NCBI GenBank assembly: GCA_040753915.1
Contig: JBFMDN010000021.1
Location: 25,233-89,232, forward strand
Length of the DNA stretch: 64,000 nt
Source: JBFMDN01 sp040753915
GTDB lineage: Bacteria > Desulfobacterota > Desulfomonilia > Desulfomonilales > Desulfomonilaceae
Direction: 5' to 3'
Positions 19,130 to 27,532 of this stretch are shown here, piece after piece. Every line of letters begins with the position of its first letter. Position 1 is the stretch's first letter. Made by a program: the position numbers and the translations under genes. The notes under the pieces are model-generated. The model was not told the DNA's origin. It saw only the letters and a program-made list of their open reading frames with translations, and ran no database searches.

Positions 19130-19192
19130 ATGCCACAATTCTCGTTAGCGTGGCATGAAATCTCTTGACACCACATATACGTGGCATATAAT
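19130..19192 (+). promoter_or_regulatory. Strong sigma-70-type promoter with three GTGGCAT boxes
   Basis: TTGACA (19165-19170), a 16-nt spacer and TATAAT (19187-19192) match the consensus at every hexamer position. Around it are three copies of the same heptamer: ATGCCAC (19130-19136, inverted), GTGGCAT (19150-19156) and GTGGCAT (19181-19187, overlapping the -10). The spacer also holds the near-palindrome CCACATATACGTGG. This looks like an operator. It reads into the candidate small RNA; no CDS follows for about 600 nt. Confidence 0.7.
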
Positions 19193-19198
19193 TGAAAC

Positions 19199-19297
19199 AG
19201 CGTAACACTACAGCGGGCGTCTTGTGGAGGGGCGGGAACGGGCACATGTGACCTCGCGCTCGGGGCTTTTCATCTCGCTATTCCCGCCCCAGTTTTT
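19199..19297 (+). ncRNA. Candidate small RNA of about 100 nt
   Basis: Transcription from the promoter should begin near 19199. About 30 nt downstream, GGGGCGGGAA (19229-19238) pairs perfectly with TTCCCGCCCC (19281-19290), enclosing about 42 nt, and is followed by AGTTTTT (19291-19297), as in intrinsic terminators. The enclosed part includes the palindrome CACATGTG. No open frame with a ribosome binding site fits inside. It does not look like 4.5S RNA, tmRNA, RNase P RNA or a riboswitch I know; 6S RNA seems unlikely given its size. Confidence 0.5.
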
Positions 19298-19815
19298 CGC
19301 CGGCCTGGCATCACTCCTGTGACCGTAACGGGTGTCAAACCCACGTCGCCATTCGCCACGCGTCCCACAACAGAATCCCTTCTTACGGGCTGCAGAGAAT
19401 TCCGAAGAGACGGGATTGTGGTCTCCAGAGAAATGACGCCCCGACATCTCATGCAAATTGCTGATCCACGTGCCATTTTCCCCCGAAAGGAAGGGCTTGA
19501 CGCCCTCCAGAGGAGATCTCGTGTCGTGGCCGATGCATGAGGAGCTTGCCGGTCATCCGATAATGAGATACACTTTCTATGAACTGCCATGGGGTCTGTG
19601 CGGCTCCCATGTGTCGATGGCATTTTGGGGAGATCGCACACGGGGGGACGGGCGTCTTACCCGCATTGTCGAACATGGGAAACAGAGATCATCATTGGCA
19701 ACCCTAAGAGGAATAACTCCGTATTGGCGTGCACTCGGGTGCGTATGAGAGCACGTTCGGACCCAAAAGCTATCAAGGTTTCATGAGAACCGGACACAAA
19801 TGAAGGGATATTACC
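19298..19815. other. Intergenic stretch without a convincing gene
   Basis: Open frames exist on both strands (for example 19458-19748 + and 19270-19641 -), but they lack ribosome binding sites and recognisable domains and overlap each other. I see no repeat or RNA gene here. AAGGG just before 19816 belongs to the next small gene. Confidence 0.45.
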
Positions 19816-20064
19816 ATGAAATGTCAGTCGGATTTTGAGCCCAAGGAACAAGAAATCCTGAGACAGGCCGACGAGTGTGTTGAGGAATGGTGGGAACCGG
19901 GAGCCGAGGGAAAGGTCCCCCCTCAGCAAAAGGCCGAGGATGCAGAGACTTCTGATATAGCGACCCGAGAGGCACTTCGCCGTGGTCTTGTGAAAGAAGA
20001 CCAGACGGGAGATCTTTGTCTTGCGTGTCCTGAAGAAGAGGCTCCAGAGGGCAGCAAGGACTAA
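19816..20064 (+). CDS. Small acidic soluble protein of unknown function
   Basis: 82 residues, about one quarter Glu/Asp, with Cys at 3, 21, 68 and 71 (CLAC near the end). There is no membrane segment. ATG 19816 has AAGGGAT at workable spacing. It stands alone, with repeats downstream and no close neighbour on the strand. It may be a real small gene; I do not recognise a family. Confidence 0.5.
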   Translation: MKCQSDFEPKEQEILRQADECVEEWWEPGAEGKVPPQQKAEDAETSDIATREALRRGLVKEDQTGDLCLACPEEEAPEGSKD

Positions 20065-20247
20065 CCACGGGATTTCACTAATACGGTTACGTATTTCACT
20101 GTCATCGGCAACCGGAATAACTGGGATCCTTGGCTTCTTAATGCCCTGAAGGAGCGTACCGAAGATGCACTCCTTCAGAGCGCAAGTCCCCTAATGTGCC
20201 GGGGCTGAATGCGCAACTATATTTATGAATACGGTCAGTTAGGTAAT

Positions 20248-20476
20248 GGCAGCCTGGAAAGGCTACCCTACGTGTGAGGGAAACGGCGGCCTGTAGTGCA
20301 GGCTTTCCAGCCTGCATGTGAAGATGTGGCAGCCTGGAAAGGCTACCCTACATGTGGGGAAACGGCGGCCGTGTAGTGCAGGCTTTCCAGCCTGCATGTG
20401 AAGATGTGGCAGCCTGGAAAGGCTACCCTACATGTGGGGAAACGGCGGCCTGTAGTGCAGGCTTTCCAGCCTGCAT
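20248..20476. repeat. Three tandem 80-bp units, each a two-armed hairpin (REP/BIME-like)
   Basis: Units start at 20248, 20328 and 20408 (period exactly 80 bp; the third ends at 20476). Each begins GGCAGCCTGGAAAGGCT and contains, about 50 nt later, CAGGCTTTCCAGCCTGC, which is complementary, so every unit can fold on itself. Copies differ at only a few positions in the middle. There is no spacer diversity, so this is not a CRISPR. The layout resembles REP/BIME elements mobilised by RAYT transposases. It sits between two convergent genes. Confidence 0.85.
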
Positions 20477-20593
20477 CTTAGCACTATGCAAAATGCTTTC
20501 TAAAACGGTCTCAACCATCCGGTACCGCTTTTCCCAGCAGAGGTGCCCCCGGGAGGCGTTGTCCTGTGTGCAGAATCGCTGTGCTTCGGCCCT

Positions 20594-22273
20594 TCATTCC
20601 CTAGGCCGAATCCGGCTTTCCGCCTCTTCCAGAGCAGATCGCACGAGGGCGCTCTTGGGATTGATTTCGAGGGCCTTCCTGTACAAACGGACCGCCTCAG
20701 TATAGTTTTCAAGCCTCCTGTGGGCTCTACCCATGTTGTAATATATGGTCCACGATCTCGGATTCAACTCGCTGGCCCGTTGGAGGTGACGCAGTGCATC
20801 CACCTGGCTGCCTCCGTAACGGATTTGGCAGTGAGCGAGATTGTTCAAGGCTTGTGCGGCGCTGAACCTGTCTATGTCTCCCGATCGCGGTATGTTCACG
20901 ACATGCTCCTCCCAAAAAGAGACCGGGTCCTTCCAGAGCACTGCCTTACTTGCCGCAATGGTGGCTGCAACGCAAACGAGAAAAAAGATCAGCGTCGCGA
21001 TCCCCAGTCTCAGGCCAACAGAAAATCGGCTCCGCATCTGCGCGGTCTCCACAGCGACGACACCTTCTGCCGCGCAGAGGAACAAGCCTGTCATTGGCAA
21101 GAGATACCTATACCCGAGGTACGGATACTGGGGCACGAGCAGAGCTTCCGGGGTGACGCTCACAAGGAGCCACAGAATACCGAATCCAAGAGTAGGCCGT
21201 TTCACAAGGAGCCACAGACCCAGGCCCGCCAGTCCCACCACTCCTATGACGGCCGGTAGCGTAGCTGGTGGTGAGAGCAACGATCTGGATAGAACTAACG
21301 GCCGGAACAACAACACCTCGGACGGTACCGGCGCCACAATCGCTGCAAGAGCCGAGAACATTGCTCGAGACTGAGTCATCAACACTTCGGAAACGGTCAA
21401 GCCTGCTTCCGAGTAGTATCTGGAAGCAGTTGCAAGAACCCCTGATCCCAATTCCGGACGCCCGTGCGGGTGCTGGAGCCATGACACAGCCCAGAGCGTC
21501 GGGAGCACGATCAGAAAGATGAAGCCTATCCTCACTGCAAGGCTCCTCCAGGCCGGCTTCACAAACGCGAGCTCCGCGAGTACCAGCAGTGCTGGCACAA
21601 CAATGGCGATCTCTTTGCTAAGAAGCCCCAACACAAACAGTGCAAAGCACAGACAGTAACCAACAATCTTACTGGGGAATCTATTCCATCGAATGGACAG
21701 GTACACGGCGATTGATGCGCACGAGAACAACGAAGCAAGCAGGTTCATCCGCTGCCATATGTACATAGTGGAAAAGACATTCAACGGATGCACCAGGAAC
21801 AATAGCCCGAGTGAAGCAGCAATGAAATTTTTCGAAACTCGGGTTCCCTCGCACTCGTCGGGAGCACCGTCAAGGACGAGCCTGATCAAGACAGCAACGA
21901 TCGATGAAAGGCAAGCGAGCAGGACAAGGTTGACCATTCGGAAATATGCTGGCTCCATGCCTCCCAGACGGTAATTCAGGTAATACGTGATCATCGCGAG
22001 AGGGCGCTGGGGAAATATGCCGATGACCGCCAGAAGTGACCCTTTGGAGAAGATCGCCTCATTGTCAGCAATGAGGCCCTCCGAATCGTACTGCATGGGG
22101 CCCTCAAGACCAGGGGCATAGATCGCTAACGCCACGACAGCATAAAAGACGGTCAGCAGCATGACTGCGGTCAGTGACGGGAGATCGAGACGGGAGGTCG
22201 TTGAGAAACGTGCACTGTCCATTCTCTGCGATGTCGCCTCGTGGCAGGGTCTCCCGGCCTTATTGAGCCACAT
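20594..22273 (-). CDS. Polytopic membrane protein with C-terminal TPR repeats (TMTC/GT-C-like)
   Basis: 559 residues with roughly ten hydrophobic segments from residue 34 to about 435, then a soluble tail with tetratricopeptide repeats (ARHRRLENYTEAVRLYRKAL-type unit near 525-545). The first loop (GLEGPMQYDSEGLIADNEAIF) and the overall layout resemble bacterial TMTC/O-mannosyltransferase-like proteins, which use lipid-linked sugars. Activity is unproven. The start ATG has GAGAAG 4 nt upstream; an in-frame ATG at 22222 lacks a ribosome binding site. Confidence 0.75.
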   Translation of the reverse strand: MWLNKAGRPCHEATSQRMDSARFSTTSRLDLPSLTAVMLLTVFYAVVALAIYAPGLEGPMQYDSEGLIADNEAIFSKGSLLAVIGIFPQRPLAMITYYLNYRLGGMEPAYFRMVNLVLLACLSSIVAVLIRLVLDGAPDECEGTRVSKNFIAASLGLLFLVHPLNVFSTMYIWQRMNLLASLFSCASIAVYLSIRWNRFPSKIVGYCLCFALFVLGLLSKEIAIVVPALLVLAELAFVKPAWRSLAVRIGFIFLIVLPTLWAVSWLQHPHGRPELGSGVLATASRYYSEAGLTVSEVLMTQSRAMFSALAAIVAPVPSEVLLFRPLVLSRSLLSPPATLPAVIGVVGLAGLGLWLLVKRPTLGFGILWLLVSVTPEALLVPQYPYLGYRYLLPMTGLFLCAAEGVVAVETAQMRSRFSVGLRLGIATLIFFLVCVAATIAASKAVLWKDPVSFWEEHVVNIPRSGDIDRFSAAQALNNLAHCQIRYGGSQVDALRHLQRASELNPRSWTIYYNMGRAHRRLENYTEAVRLYRKALEINPKSALVRSALEEAESRIRPRE

Positions 22274-22539
22274 GATACTTCTCGACAGCTAATGCTTTCA
22301 CCCGGTGGTTTGTCACTCGGTCTGGGAATCGGCCCGAACTCATTTTCGAAGCGCCCCACGATATCCTTCGAGCGGCAGTCATCGCTCCGTCGCCCTCGGC
22401 CATGGGCAAGCGATCGACGCTCTTCGGAATTCGTAGACCAAGCCCGGTTGGGAACACCCGAGGTCCCAGGTGCTCGAAAAGCTCATGGGCTCATTTCTTC
22501 GCTGTAGCGCTTCGGCAGTCCGCAGGAATACACGTACTA

Positions 22540-22752
22540 CTAATCACACAGTAGGCAGTCGACCACTACCTCCCCGCCGCGCCTGCGACACTCCAACTCG
22601 GTGAGCTGCAGACACTGGGGCCTCTGCTTGATTCAGGAGCATCCCTTCAGACAGCAGGACACCTTCTCGGACCATATGTCGTCAGAAGAAACGGAAACCG
22701 GACCCAGTGACAAGAGGGTCACCAGTCCAAGAGCCAAAGCCAACCTCCTCAT
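22540..22752 (-). CDS. Cys-rich exported mini-protein with an in-frame TGA (selenoprotein, pseudogene, or 39-aa peptide)
   Basis: ATG 22752 has GAGGAG 7 nt upstream and opens a 39-codon frame: a signal peptide (MRRLALALGLVTLLSL), then KVSCCLKGCS and TGA at 22635-22633. The same frame continues for 30 codons to TAG at 22542-22540 and adds four more Cys (RPQC, LEC, VDC, LLCD). This spacing suggests one protein of 70 residues. Just after the TGA, GCAGA and TCTGC can pair around a loop beginning GG, a possible SECIS-like hairpin. A nonsense mutation is equally possible. No family recognised. Confidence 0.4.
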
Positions 22753-22996
22753 TCCAGGGCTCCTCGATATTTCGGACTAATCTTAGCCAAAGGTGACGAC
22801 CGCGCACCAAGCTCCCACGGCGACACCCCGGCAATTCCTTCTTACGGTGACCTCGTCCGAGCCACAGAGGCCGACTCGATCTCTCATGCCCCAGAAGATT
22901 AGAATTGCCGGAACCCGAAGATACCATAAGGTATACTGGAGCGCACGAAAAAGAGACCCGAGCGCACTTCGCAGACTGTGTTACAGACAATAGCCC

Positions 22997-23057
22997 TAAA
23001 GCACCGGCAGCGCTCCACTACCGCGTTGGCCATGAGTCAGGAGCCCTGCATGCGCTG
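22997..23057 (+). repeat. Left copy of a diverged inverted repeat flanking tRNA-Cys
   Basis: This 61-bp stretch matches the reverse complement of 23441-23501 at 45 of 61 positions without gaps. The best shared blocks are GGCAGCGCT, GTTGGCCAT and CAGGAGC. The remaining 22274-23096, apart from the Cys-rich mini-gene, shows no gene. Confidence 0.6.
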
Positions 23058-23096
23058 TTCCCAAATCTCGCCTCTGTTATTACTCGTATTCCTTGC

Positions 23097-23126
23097 TTGA
23101 CATATTGTGAGCCAGTATCTTAGAAT
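23097..23126 (+). promoter_or_regulatory. Promoter of tRNA-Cys
   Basis: TTGACA (23097-23102), an 18-nt spacer and TAGAAT (23121-23126). The predicted start lies a few nucleotides before the mature 5' end at 23140. Confidence 0.75.
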
Positions 23127-23139
23127 CATACTCGGTCGA

Positions 23140-23214
23140 GGCGGCATAGCCAAGTGGTAAGGCGACGGTCTGCAAAACCGTTATACGGCGGTTCAAATCC
23201 GCCTGCCGCCTCCA
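23140..23214 (+). tRNA. tRNA-Cys (anticodon GCA)
   Basis: Acceptor arms GGCGGCA (23140-23146) and TGCCGCC (23204-23210) pair perfectly. The anticodon loop is CTGCAAA (anticodon GCA), and GGCGGTTCAAATCCGCC forms the T arm. The discriminator T and an encoded CCA end the gene. It has its own promoter and terminator. Confidence 0.97.
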
Positions 23215-23234
23215 ACAAGCCGGACAAGACAGGG

Positions 23235-23257
23235 AGGCCCCAGGAATGGGGCCTTTT
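23235..23257 (+). terminator. Terminator of tRNA-Cys
   Basis: AGGCCCC (23235-23241) and GGGGCCT (23248-23254) form a 7-bp stem with loop AGGAAT, followed by TTT and, after GA, TTTT. It sits 20 nt after the tRNA. Confidence 0.85.
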
Positions 23258-23346
23258 GATTTTCGGTCAAGGTGCGGTCATGGGGATGCGCGGCTTTCTC
23301 GCGCATGGAGACCCTATTTCTTTCTTTGCAGGACGTTCTTCTCTAC

Positions 23347-23371
23347 TGCCACGCACTGAATATGCGTGGCA
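23347..23371. repeat. Perfect 9-bp palindrome with a 7-nt centre
   Basis: TGCCACGCA (23347-23355) and TGCGTGGCA (23363-23371) are perfect inverted arms. The right arm plus the next T contains GCGTGGCAT, which also occurs at the small-RNA promoter near 19149. There is no T-run, so a protein-binding site is likelier than a terminator. Confidence 0.5.
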
Positions 23372-23440
23372 TTCATTCCAGTTGAACACCAATGAGCCTT
23401 CGGTCGAGATGTGGTCATAACAGAGGTCGAGACTTCCCGT

Positions 23441-23501
23441 CAGTGCCTGTGAAGCTCCTGGCTGATGGCCAACAACATAGTGAAGCGCTGCCTTTGCTTT
23501 C
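23441..23501 (-). repeat. Right copy of the diverged inverted repeat flanking tRNA-Cys
   Basis: The reverse complement of this 61-bp block aligns with 22997-23057 (45 of 61 identical). The two copies face each other across the tRNA, its terminator and the 9-bp palindrome. Confidence 0.6.
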
Positions 23502-23548
23502 ACGCTGTCGTTATTGACTCGGTTTGCGAATCAGGTTCCGACCTGATC

Positions 23549-26158
23549 TCAACGCGCTCCGCCATAGTCTTGTGAGGCAGGACGGACCGGGGTGAGGTCC
23601 AAGTGCCCGTTTGTCATCAGAGATGTCTGTGCTGCACCCGCGCGAACATCGGTGATTGTCTCGCCGTCGGTGGCAATGGTCACCGCGCCGTCCCTCCCGG
23701 TCCACAGGACCATTATTCCTCGGGCACGCAGCCGCTGAAGGACTGAGACGTGGGGAGAGTGCCTCGCCGGGTACTCGGCCGATAGGATTACAATACGCGG
23801 TCGAATGGCATCGAGGAATCGATCTGAGGTGGAGTTCTTTCCTCCGTGGTGCCCGGCTTTGAGCACCGTTGCTTCGAGCGGGATACCGGACATCAGGAGC
23901 TCATCCTCCCCTTCTTTTTCCAGGTCGCCGGTGAAGAGAAATGAAACGTTCCCATGATCCAACCTGAAGACCACAGACGTGTTGTTGACGTCTCTGGATG
24001 AAAGATTATGAAGTGAGGGGGGACAGGGTTGATTGACGAAAGTAAGGCTGGAGCCACCGATTCCTATGGACCGGCTCCTTCTGTCAGCGACCTTCAGCTC
24101 AGCTCCTTTGTTGCGTGCCTCCACGAGGACACTATCGAAAAGGGGATGATCGATCTGCCCGCCATTGTACCAAAGCTCTCGGGCAGGCACCTGAGAGAGC
24201 ACCGTTACCAGTCCTCCCACGTGATCGGACTGTGGGTGTGTGGCGATCACAGAGTCCAGCGCACGTATTCCGCCCCATCTGAAGAATGGCATAATTATGC
24301 TCGCACCGGCATCGAAGTATGGAGTTCGAGTGCCACCGTCGACAAGGATGCCGCACGCGTGTGGAGGCTGAATGAAAGCAGCGTCCCCTGCTCCAACGTT
24401 GAGGAAAGTTACCCGCAAGGTCGGCGAATGAGCCCTGATCCACCATCCTATTCCCGAAACAAGGAGGAGCCCGCACAACGATCCGATAACCAGAAGCGCC
24501 GTCCCTCTTGAAGGGAGACGGATCAGCAACAGGAAGGAAAAACAGAGGGACGCGAAAAAGACGAATTGCGTCGGGTCCAGATGACTCACTGTCATCGCGG
24601 CCATGGGCAGATCGGCGAAGAAACCAGCTACGCGGATGATTGCCCAGATGAGGATATCAGCCGGGACGATAAGGATCGCTCCGAGCCACGGGAATAGGGC
24701 TCCCGAAACTGCTGCGATGAGACCGGCAGCGAGTGCCGGCGGTAGGATGCATCCAGCGATGAGGTTTGCGAACAAGCCGTACATGGGAAACGAGTGGAAC
24801 GAGCTCACAAGAAAGGGAGCAACCGCCAGTGTGGCAACAAGTGTGACCGAAAGGATCGACAGACCCCCTCTCGCCAGAAATGAGCCGAATCGAGCCATTC
24901 GAGAGCCCCTTTCACCGGTGGGTTCGGAGAGCGTGTCCTGGCGGGAGTTGACCCATGGACCCCGCGACATATCCAGGACCTGCCTGGGTGTCAAAAGTAT
25001 CCCTGCCACTGCTGCAAAGGATAGCTGAAACCCCGGAGTAAAAAGCGAAAGGGGGGAATGGAGGAGAATGAGGATGGCAGCCAAAGCAAGCGCGTTGAAC
25101 GAGCTCCCTCTTCGGTCTATCAGGATCGAGCACCCCAAGAGCAACCCCATTATCATTGCCCGCTGTGCGGGGACTCGGAATCCCACGATCAGACAGTAGC
25201 CTACAATCGCAGGAAAGGAAGCCAGGGCCGCTATCTTCCGGAAAGGGATCCAGAGTAGGACACGCGGAGCAGCTCGAACAAATACTCCTGCCCCTGCAAC
25301 GGTTATCAGCACGACGATCCCTACGTGTAACCCGGATGCCGACAGCATGTGGGAAAGGCCGGCTCTCTCGAACTTCGCGTTCAGCGTGGAATCCAATGCT
25401 CCCGCAGAGTTGATCCCTAATTCCCCGCGGTCTCCCAGCACTATTCCCTTCAGCACTGCCCGAACCTGATGACGGGATGTCTCGTCAAACAACCGGCCTG
25501 CGAAGCGCTCGAGAAATCGATTCATCGAGGAGCGCAGCCGGAAAAGCAGAGCCGAAAGTGACCACGGGGAGCCCTGCTCTAGGATGACAAGCGAATCCTG
25601 ACCGGACAGATAGGCGAGCCAGCATATTCCCCTATCCCGACAGTACATTTCCCAGTCGTATTCTCCCGGATTCCCGCGATTGCGCGGTTTCTTGAGTCTG
25701 CTGATGAATTCAACCGTATCGCCCGCTTGCAGCGGAACAGCGTTACTCCTGAGAAAAACCCTGCCTTTTCCTTGCAAGGCCACCTTTGCAGTTTCGTTCC
25801 TGCCGTGCTCGAGAATCAGAACGCGAAAATTCGGGCCAGACGCAAGGGTCTCGGAAACCTTCGCTCGCACCTTGATCTTGGAATCCGGGAGATGAGCTTC
25901 TTTTCTCGAAGACAGGTCTCCGGCAGCGATGTACAACCCGATGAAAAAGGCAAGGGACGCTGCCCCCACCCAGACCAGGAACGGTTTCAGAGTCCTTGCA
26001 ACGAGAGTAACGGACAAGCAGATGACGCAGGTGGCCATTACTGCCCACAACCTGATCCCCGAATCCTGTCCCACTGCAGCCACGATACCCGCTGCAAGAG
26101 CGAGCGATACCGGAACGGCGGGGTAACGGTTAAGGAAGCTCAGGACCGTCTGCCTCAT
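23549..26158 (-). CDS. comEC: ComEC/Rec2-family DNA uptake channel protein
   Basis: Inner-membrane channel for single-stranded DNA in natural transformation. About 869 residues: an N-terminal membrane hairpin, an OB-fold-like soluble part (about 100-200), the Competence domain with many helices (GLSHMLSASGLHVGI, RAMIMGLLLG), and a C-terminal metallo-beta-lactamase domain (VTFLNVGAGDAAFI, ATHPQSDHVGG, LKAGHHGGKNST). This domain set matches full-length ComEC. I start at ATG 26158 (GGAGGAAG directly upstream, tight spacing); TTG 26182 is an alternative. It is divergent from the RodZ-like gene. Confidence 0.92.
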   Translation of the reverse strand: MRQTVLSFLNRYPAVPVSLALAAGIVAAVGQDSGIRLWAVMATCVICLSVTLVARTLKPFLVWVGAASLAFFIGLYIAAGDLSSRKEAHLPDSKIKVRAKVSETLASGPNFRVLILEHGRNETAKVALQGKGRVFLRSNAVPLQAGDTVEFISRLKKPRNRGNPGEYDWEMYCRDRGICWLAYLSGQDSLVILEQGSPWSLSALLFRLRSSMNRFLERFAGRLFDETSRHQVRAVLKGIVLGDRGELGINSAGALDSTLNAKFERAGLSHMLSASGLHVGIVVLITVAGAGVFVRAAPRVLLWIPFRKIAALASFPAIVGYCLIVGFRVPAQRAMIMGLLLGCSILIDRRGSSFNALALAAILILLHSPLSLFTPGFQLSFAAVAGILLTPRQVLDMSRGPWVNSRQDTLSEPTGERGSRMARFGSFLARGGLSILSVTLVATLAVAPFLVSSFHSFPMYGLFANLIAGCILPPALAAGLIAAVSGALFPWLGAILIVPADILIWAIIRVAGFFADLPMAAMTVSHLDPTQFVFFASLCFSFLLLIRLPSRGTALLVIGSLCGLLLVSGIGWWIRAHSPTLRVTFLNVGAGDAAFIQPPHACGILVDGGTRTPYFDAGASIIMPFFRWGGIRALDSVIATHPQSDHVGGLVTVLSQVPARELWYNGGQIDHPLFDSVLVEARNKGAELKVADRRSRSIGIGGSSLTFVNQPCPPSLHNLSSRDVNNTSVVFRLDHGNVSFLFTGDLEKEGEDELLMSGIPLEATVLKAGHHGGKNSTSDRFLDAIRPRIVILSAEYPARHSPHVSVLQRLRARGIMVLWTGRDGAVTIATDGETITDVRAGAAQTSLMTNGHLDLTPVRPASQDYGGAR

Positions 26159-26368
26159 CTTCCTCCATACTTTCTGGCACAAACCGCTTGAACATCGCGG
26201 TTCAGAGTGATAATCGAGAAGCGCGGTTCAACCCCCCGCCAGTAGCGGCGCTTGGTCTGGTGTGGCAGACCTGCTATACTGGGTTGGGTGGGGGTGCAAT
26301 AGAATGTTGCACAGATGCCCTCCGGCTCACAACTCCCAATTTTCAAAGCCGGCGGAGGCTCGAGATCA

Positions 26369-27118
26369 ATGGAATCATTTGGCGCATATCTCAAAGGCTT
26401 ACGCGAAAAGAAGGGGAAGACTATAAATGATATCGCTCACGGTACAAAGATCGCGGTAGCTAATTTGGATTTTCTTGAGAATGACCGATTCGATCTTCTT
26501 CCTCCGCGGGTTTTTGTAAAGGGATTCATCCGGTCGTATGTCCAGGAGTTAGAGCTTGACCCGGATGAGGCCATAGCACGGTTCGAGGCTTTTCTCAGGG
26601 AAGGCGAGCTTCCGGAATACGAGGAAGAAGACCACCCCGTGTTCCACCGGCAGCCGGCTCCATCCTTTATATCGAGCAAATGGTTTACAATTGCGCTCAC
26701 GGCTGCGGGGCTCCTTTCTTTGGGGATCCTGCTGCTCACGGGTGCAAGCAGGCTGTTCATGTATGGGAACGAAGCCAAAGTGATTCAACCCACGGTGCAA
26801 ACAGCCCAGCCGTCGGGCTTTCGAGAATCCAAGCAGCAAGACAGGGCACCTGCTCCCGCAATGGGCAGTTCTCGCGCACAAGCGGGGAAGAAAATTCTCG
26901 AGATCAAGGCATTGGAGCGCTCGTGGGTACGTGTCTCCCCTGATTCCGGGCCGGCAGAAGAGCTGATGATGGCGCCGGGGGACGTGCAAGCTTTCACGGC
27001 AGAGCGGGGATTTGCTTTGCAGATTGGCAATGCCGGCGGCATTCGCGTGAAATTCGATGGCCGTGAGCTACCGGAGCTTGGAAAGCCCAACCAGACCTTG
27101 TCACTGACTTTGCCGTGA
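26369..27118 (+). CDS. RodZ-like helix-turn-helix membrane protein
   Basis: 249 residues in the RodZ order: a cytoplasmic HTH_25-type domain (SFGAYLKGLREKKGKTINDIAHGTKI; RVFVKGFIRSYVQELELDP), a single membrane helix (about 112-134), a Pro/Gln-rich linker, and a periplasmic DUF4115-like beta domain (SWVRVSPDSG ... VKFDGRELPELG). RodZ links MreB to the wall-elongation machinery. ATG 26369 is preceded by GGAGG; the frame extends 18 codons upstream without similarity. The next gene follows after 55 nt. Confidence 0.85.
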   Translation: MESFGAYLKGLREKKGKTINDIAHGTKIAVANLDFLENDRFDLLPPRVFVKGFIRSYVQELELDPDEAIARFEAFLREGELPEYEEEDHPVFHRQPAPSFISSKWFTIALTAAGLLSLGILLLTGASRLFMYGNEAKVIQPTVQTAQPSGFRESKQQDRAPAPAMGSSRAQAGKKILEIKALERSWVRVSPDSGPAEELMMAPGDVQAFTAERGFALQIGNAGGIRVKFDGRELPELGKPNQTLSLTLP

Positions 27119-27173
27119 AGCGTCGGAGGGCTACCGGTCTTCAACGGCTTATCAACCGTGAGATAGGAGTTGT

Positions 27174-27518
27174 ATGAGCAACCAATCTGTGAAAAAGCTG
27201 CTTTTGCTTATCCATGTCGAGGCACAGGACCATTTACTTCCTGTGGTAGAATCGGAAGGGTGGCACACGGTAAAGGATCTCTTCAAGAAGACGGGAACCT
27301 CCTACAATCAGCATTGGAATGGTAAGTACGTGCTGGATCAGGACGAGATACCCTGGAAGGTTACCGACGCGGAGTTGACCGAGTTAAAGGAGCTTCGGGG
27401 CCAAGTCGTGGTGCTTTCTGACGGTAAGTATTTCATTTCAGACGAAATTCCGTTGTACCAAGATAAGGACGGATCCACATACGCCATGGAGACGGACCTT
27501 GAGCCGCTCTTGACCTGA
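27174..27518 (+). CDS. Conserved-looking soluble protein of unknown function
   Basis: 114 residues, acidic, without membrane segments or Cys. An LLLIHVEAQDHLLPVVESEG segment opens the protein and a beta-rich middle follows (WKVTDAELTELKELRGQVVVLSDGKYFISDE). AGGAG lies 4 nt before ATG. It sits between the RodZ-like gene and the DprA-like fusion on the same strand, so an operon is plausible. I do not recognise a family. Confidence 0.65.
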   Translation: MSNQSVKKLLLLIHVEAQDHLLPVVESEGWHTVKDLFKKTGTSYNQHWNGKYVLDQDEIPWKVTDAELTELKELRGQVVVLSDGKYFISDEIPLYQDKDGSTYAMETDLEPLLT

Positions 27519-27532
27519 CAAAAGGGGACTCC

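Noticed and set aside
19458..19748. 96-codon plus-strand frame after the candidate sRNA
   Set aside because: TTG start, no Shine-Dalgarno, no recognisable motif and overlapping frames on the other strand.
20248..20476. Regularly spaced repeats resembling a CRISPR array
   Set aside because: The whole 80-bp unit is repeated, with no unique spacers, only three units, and no cas genes nearby.
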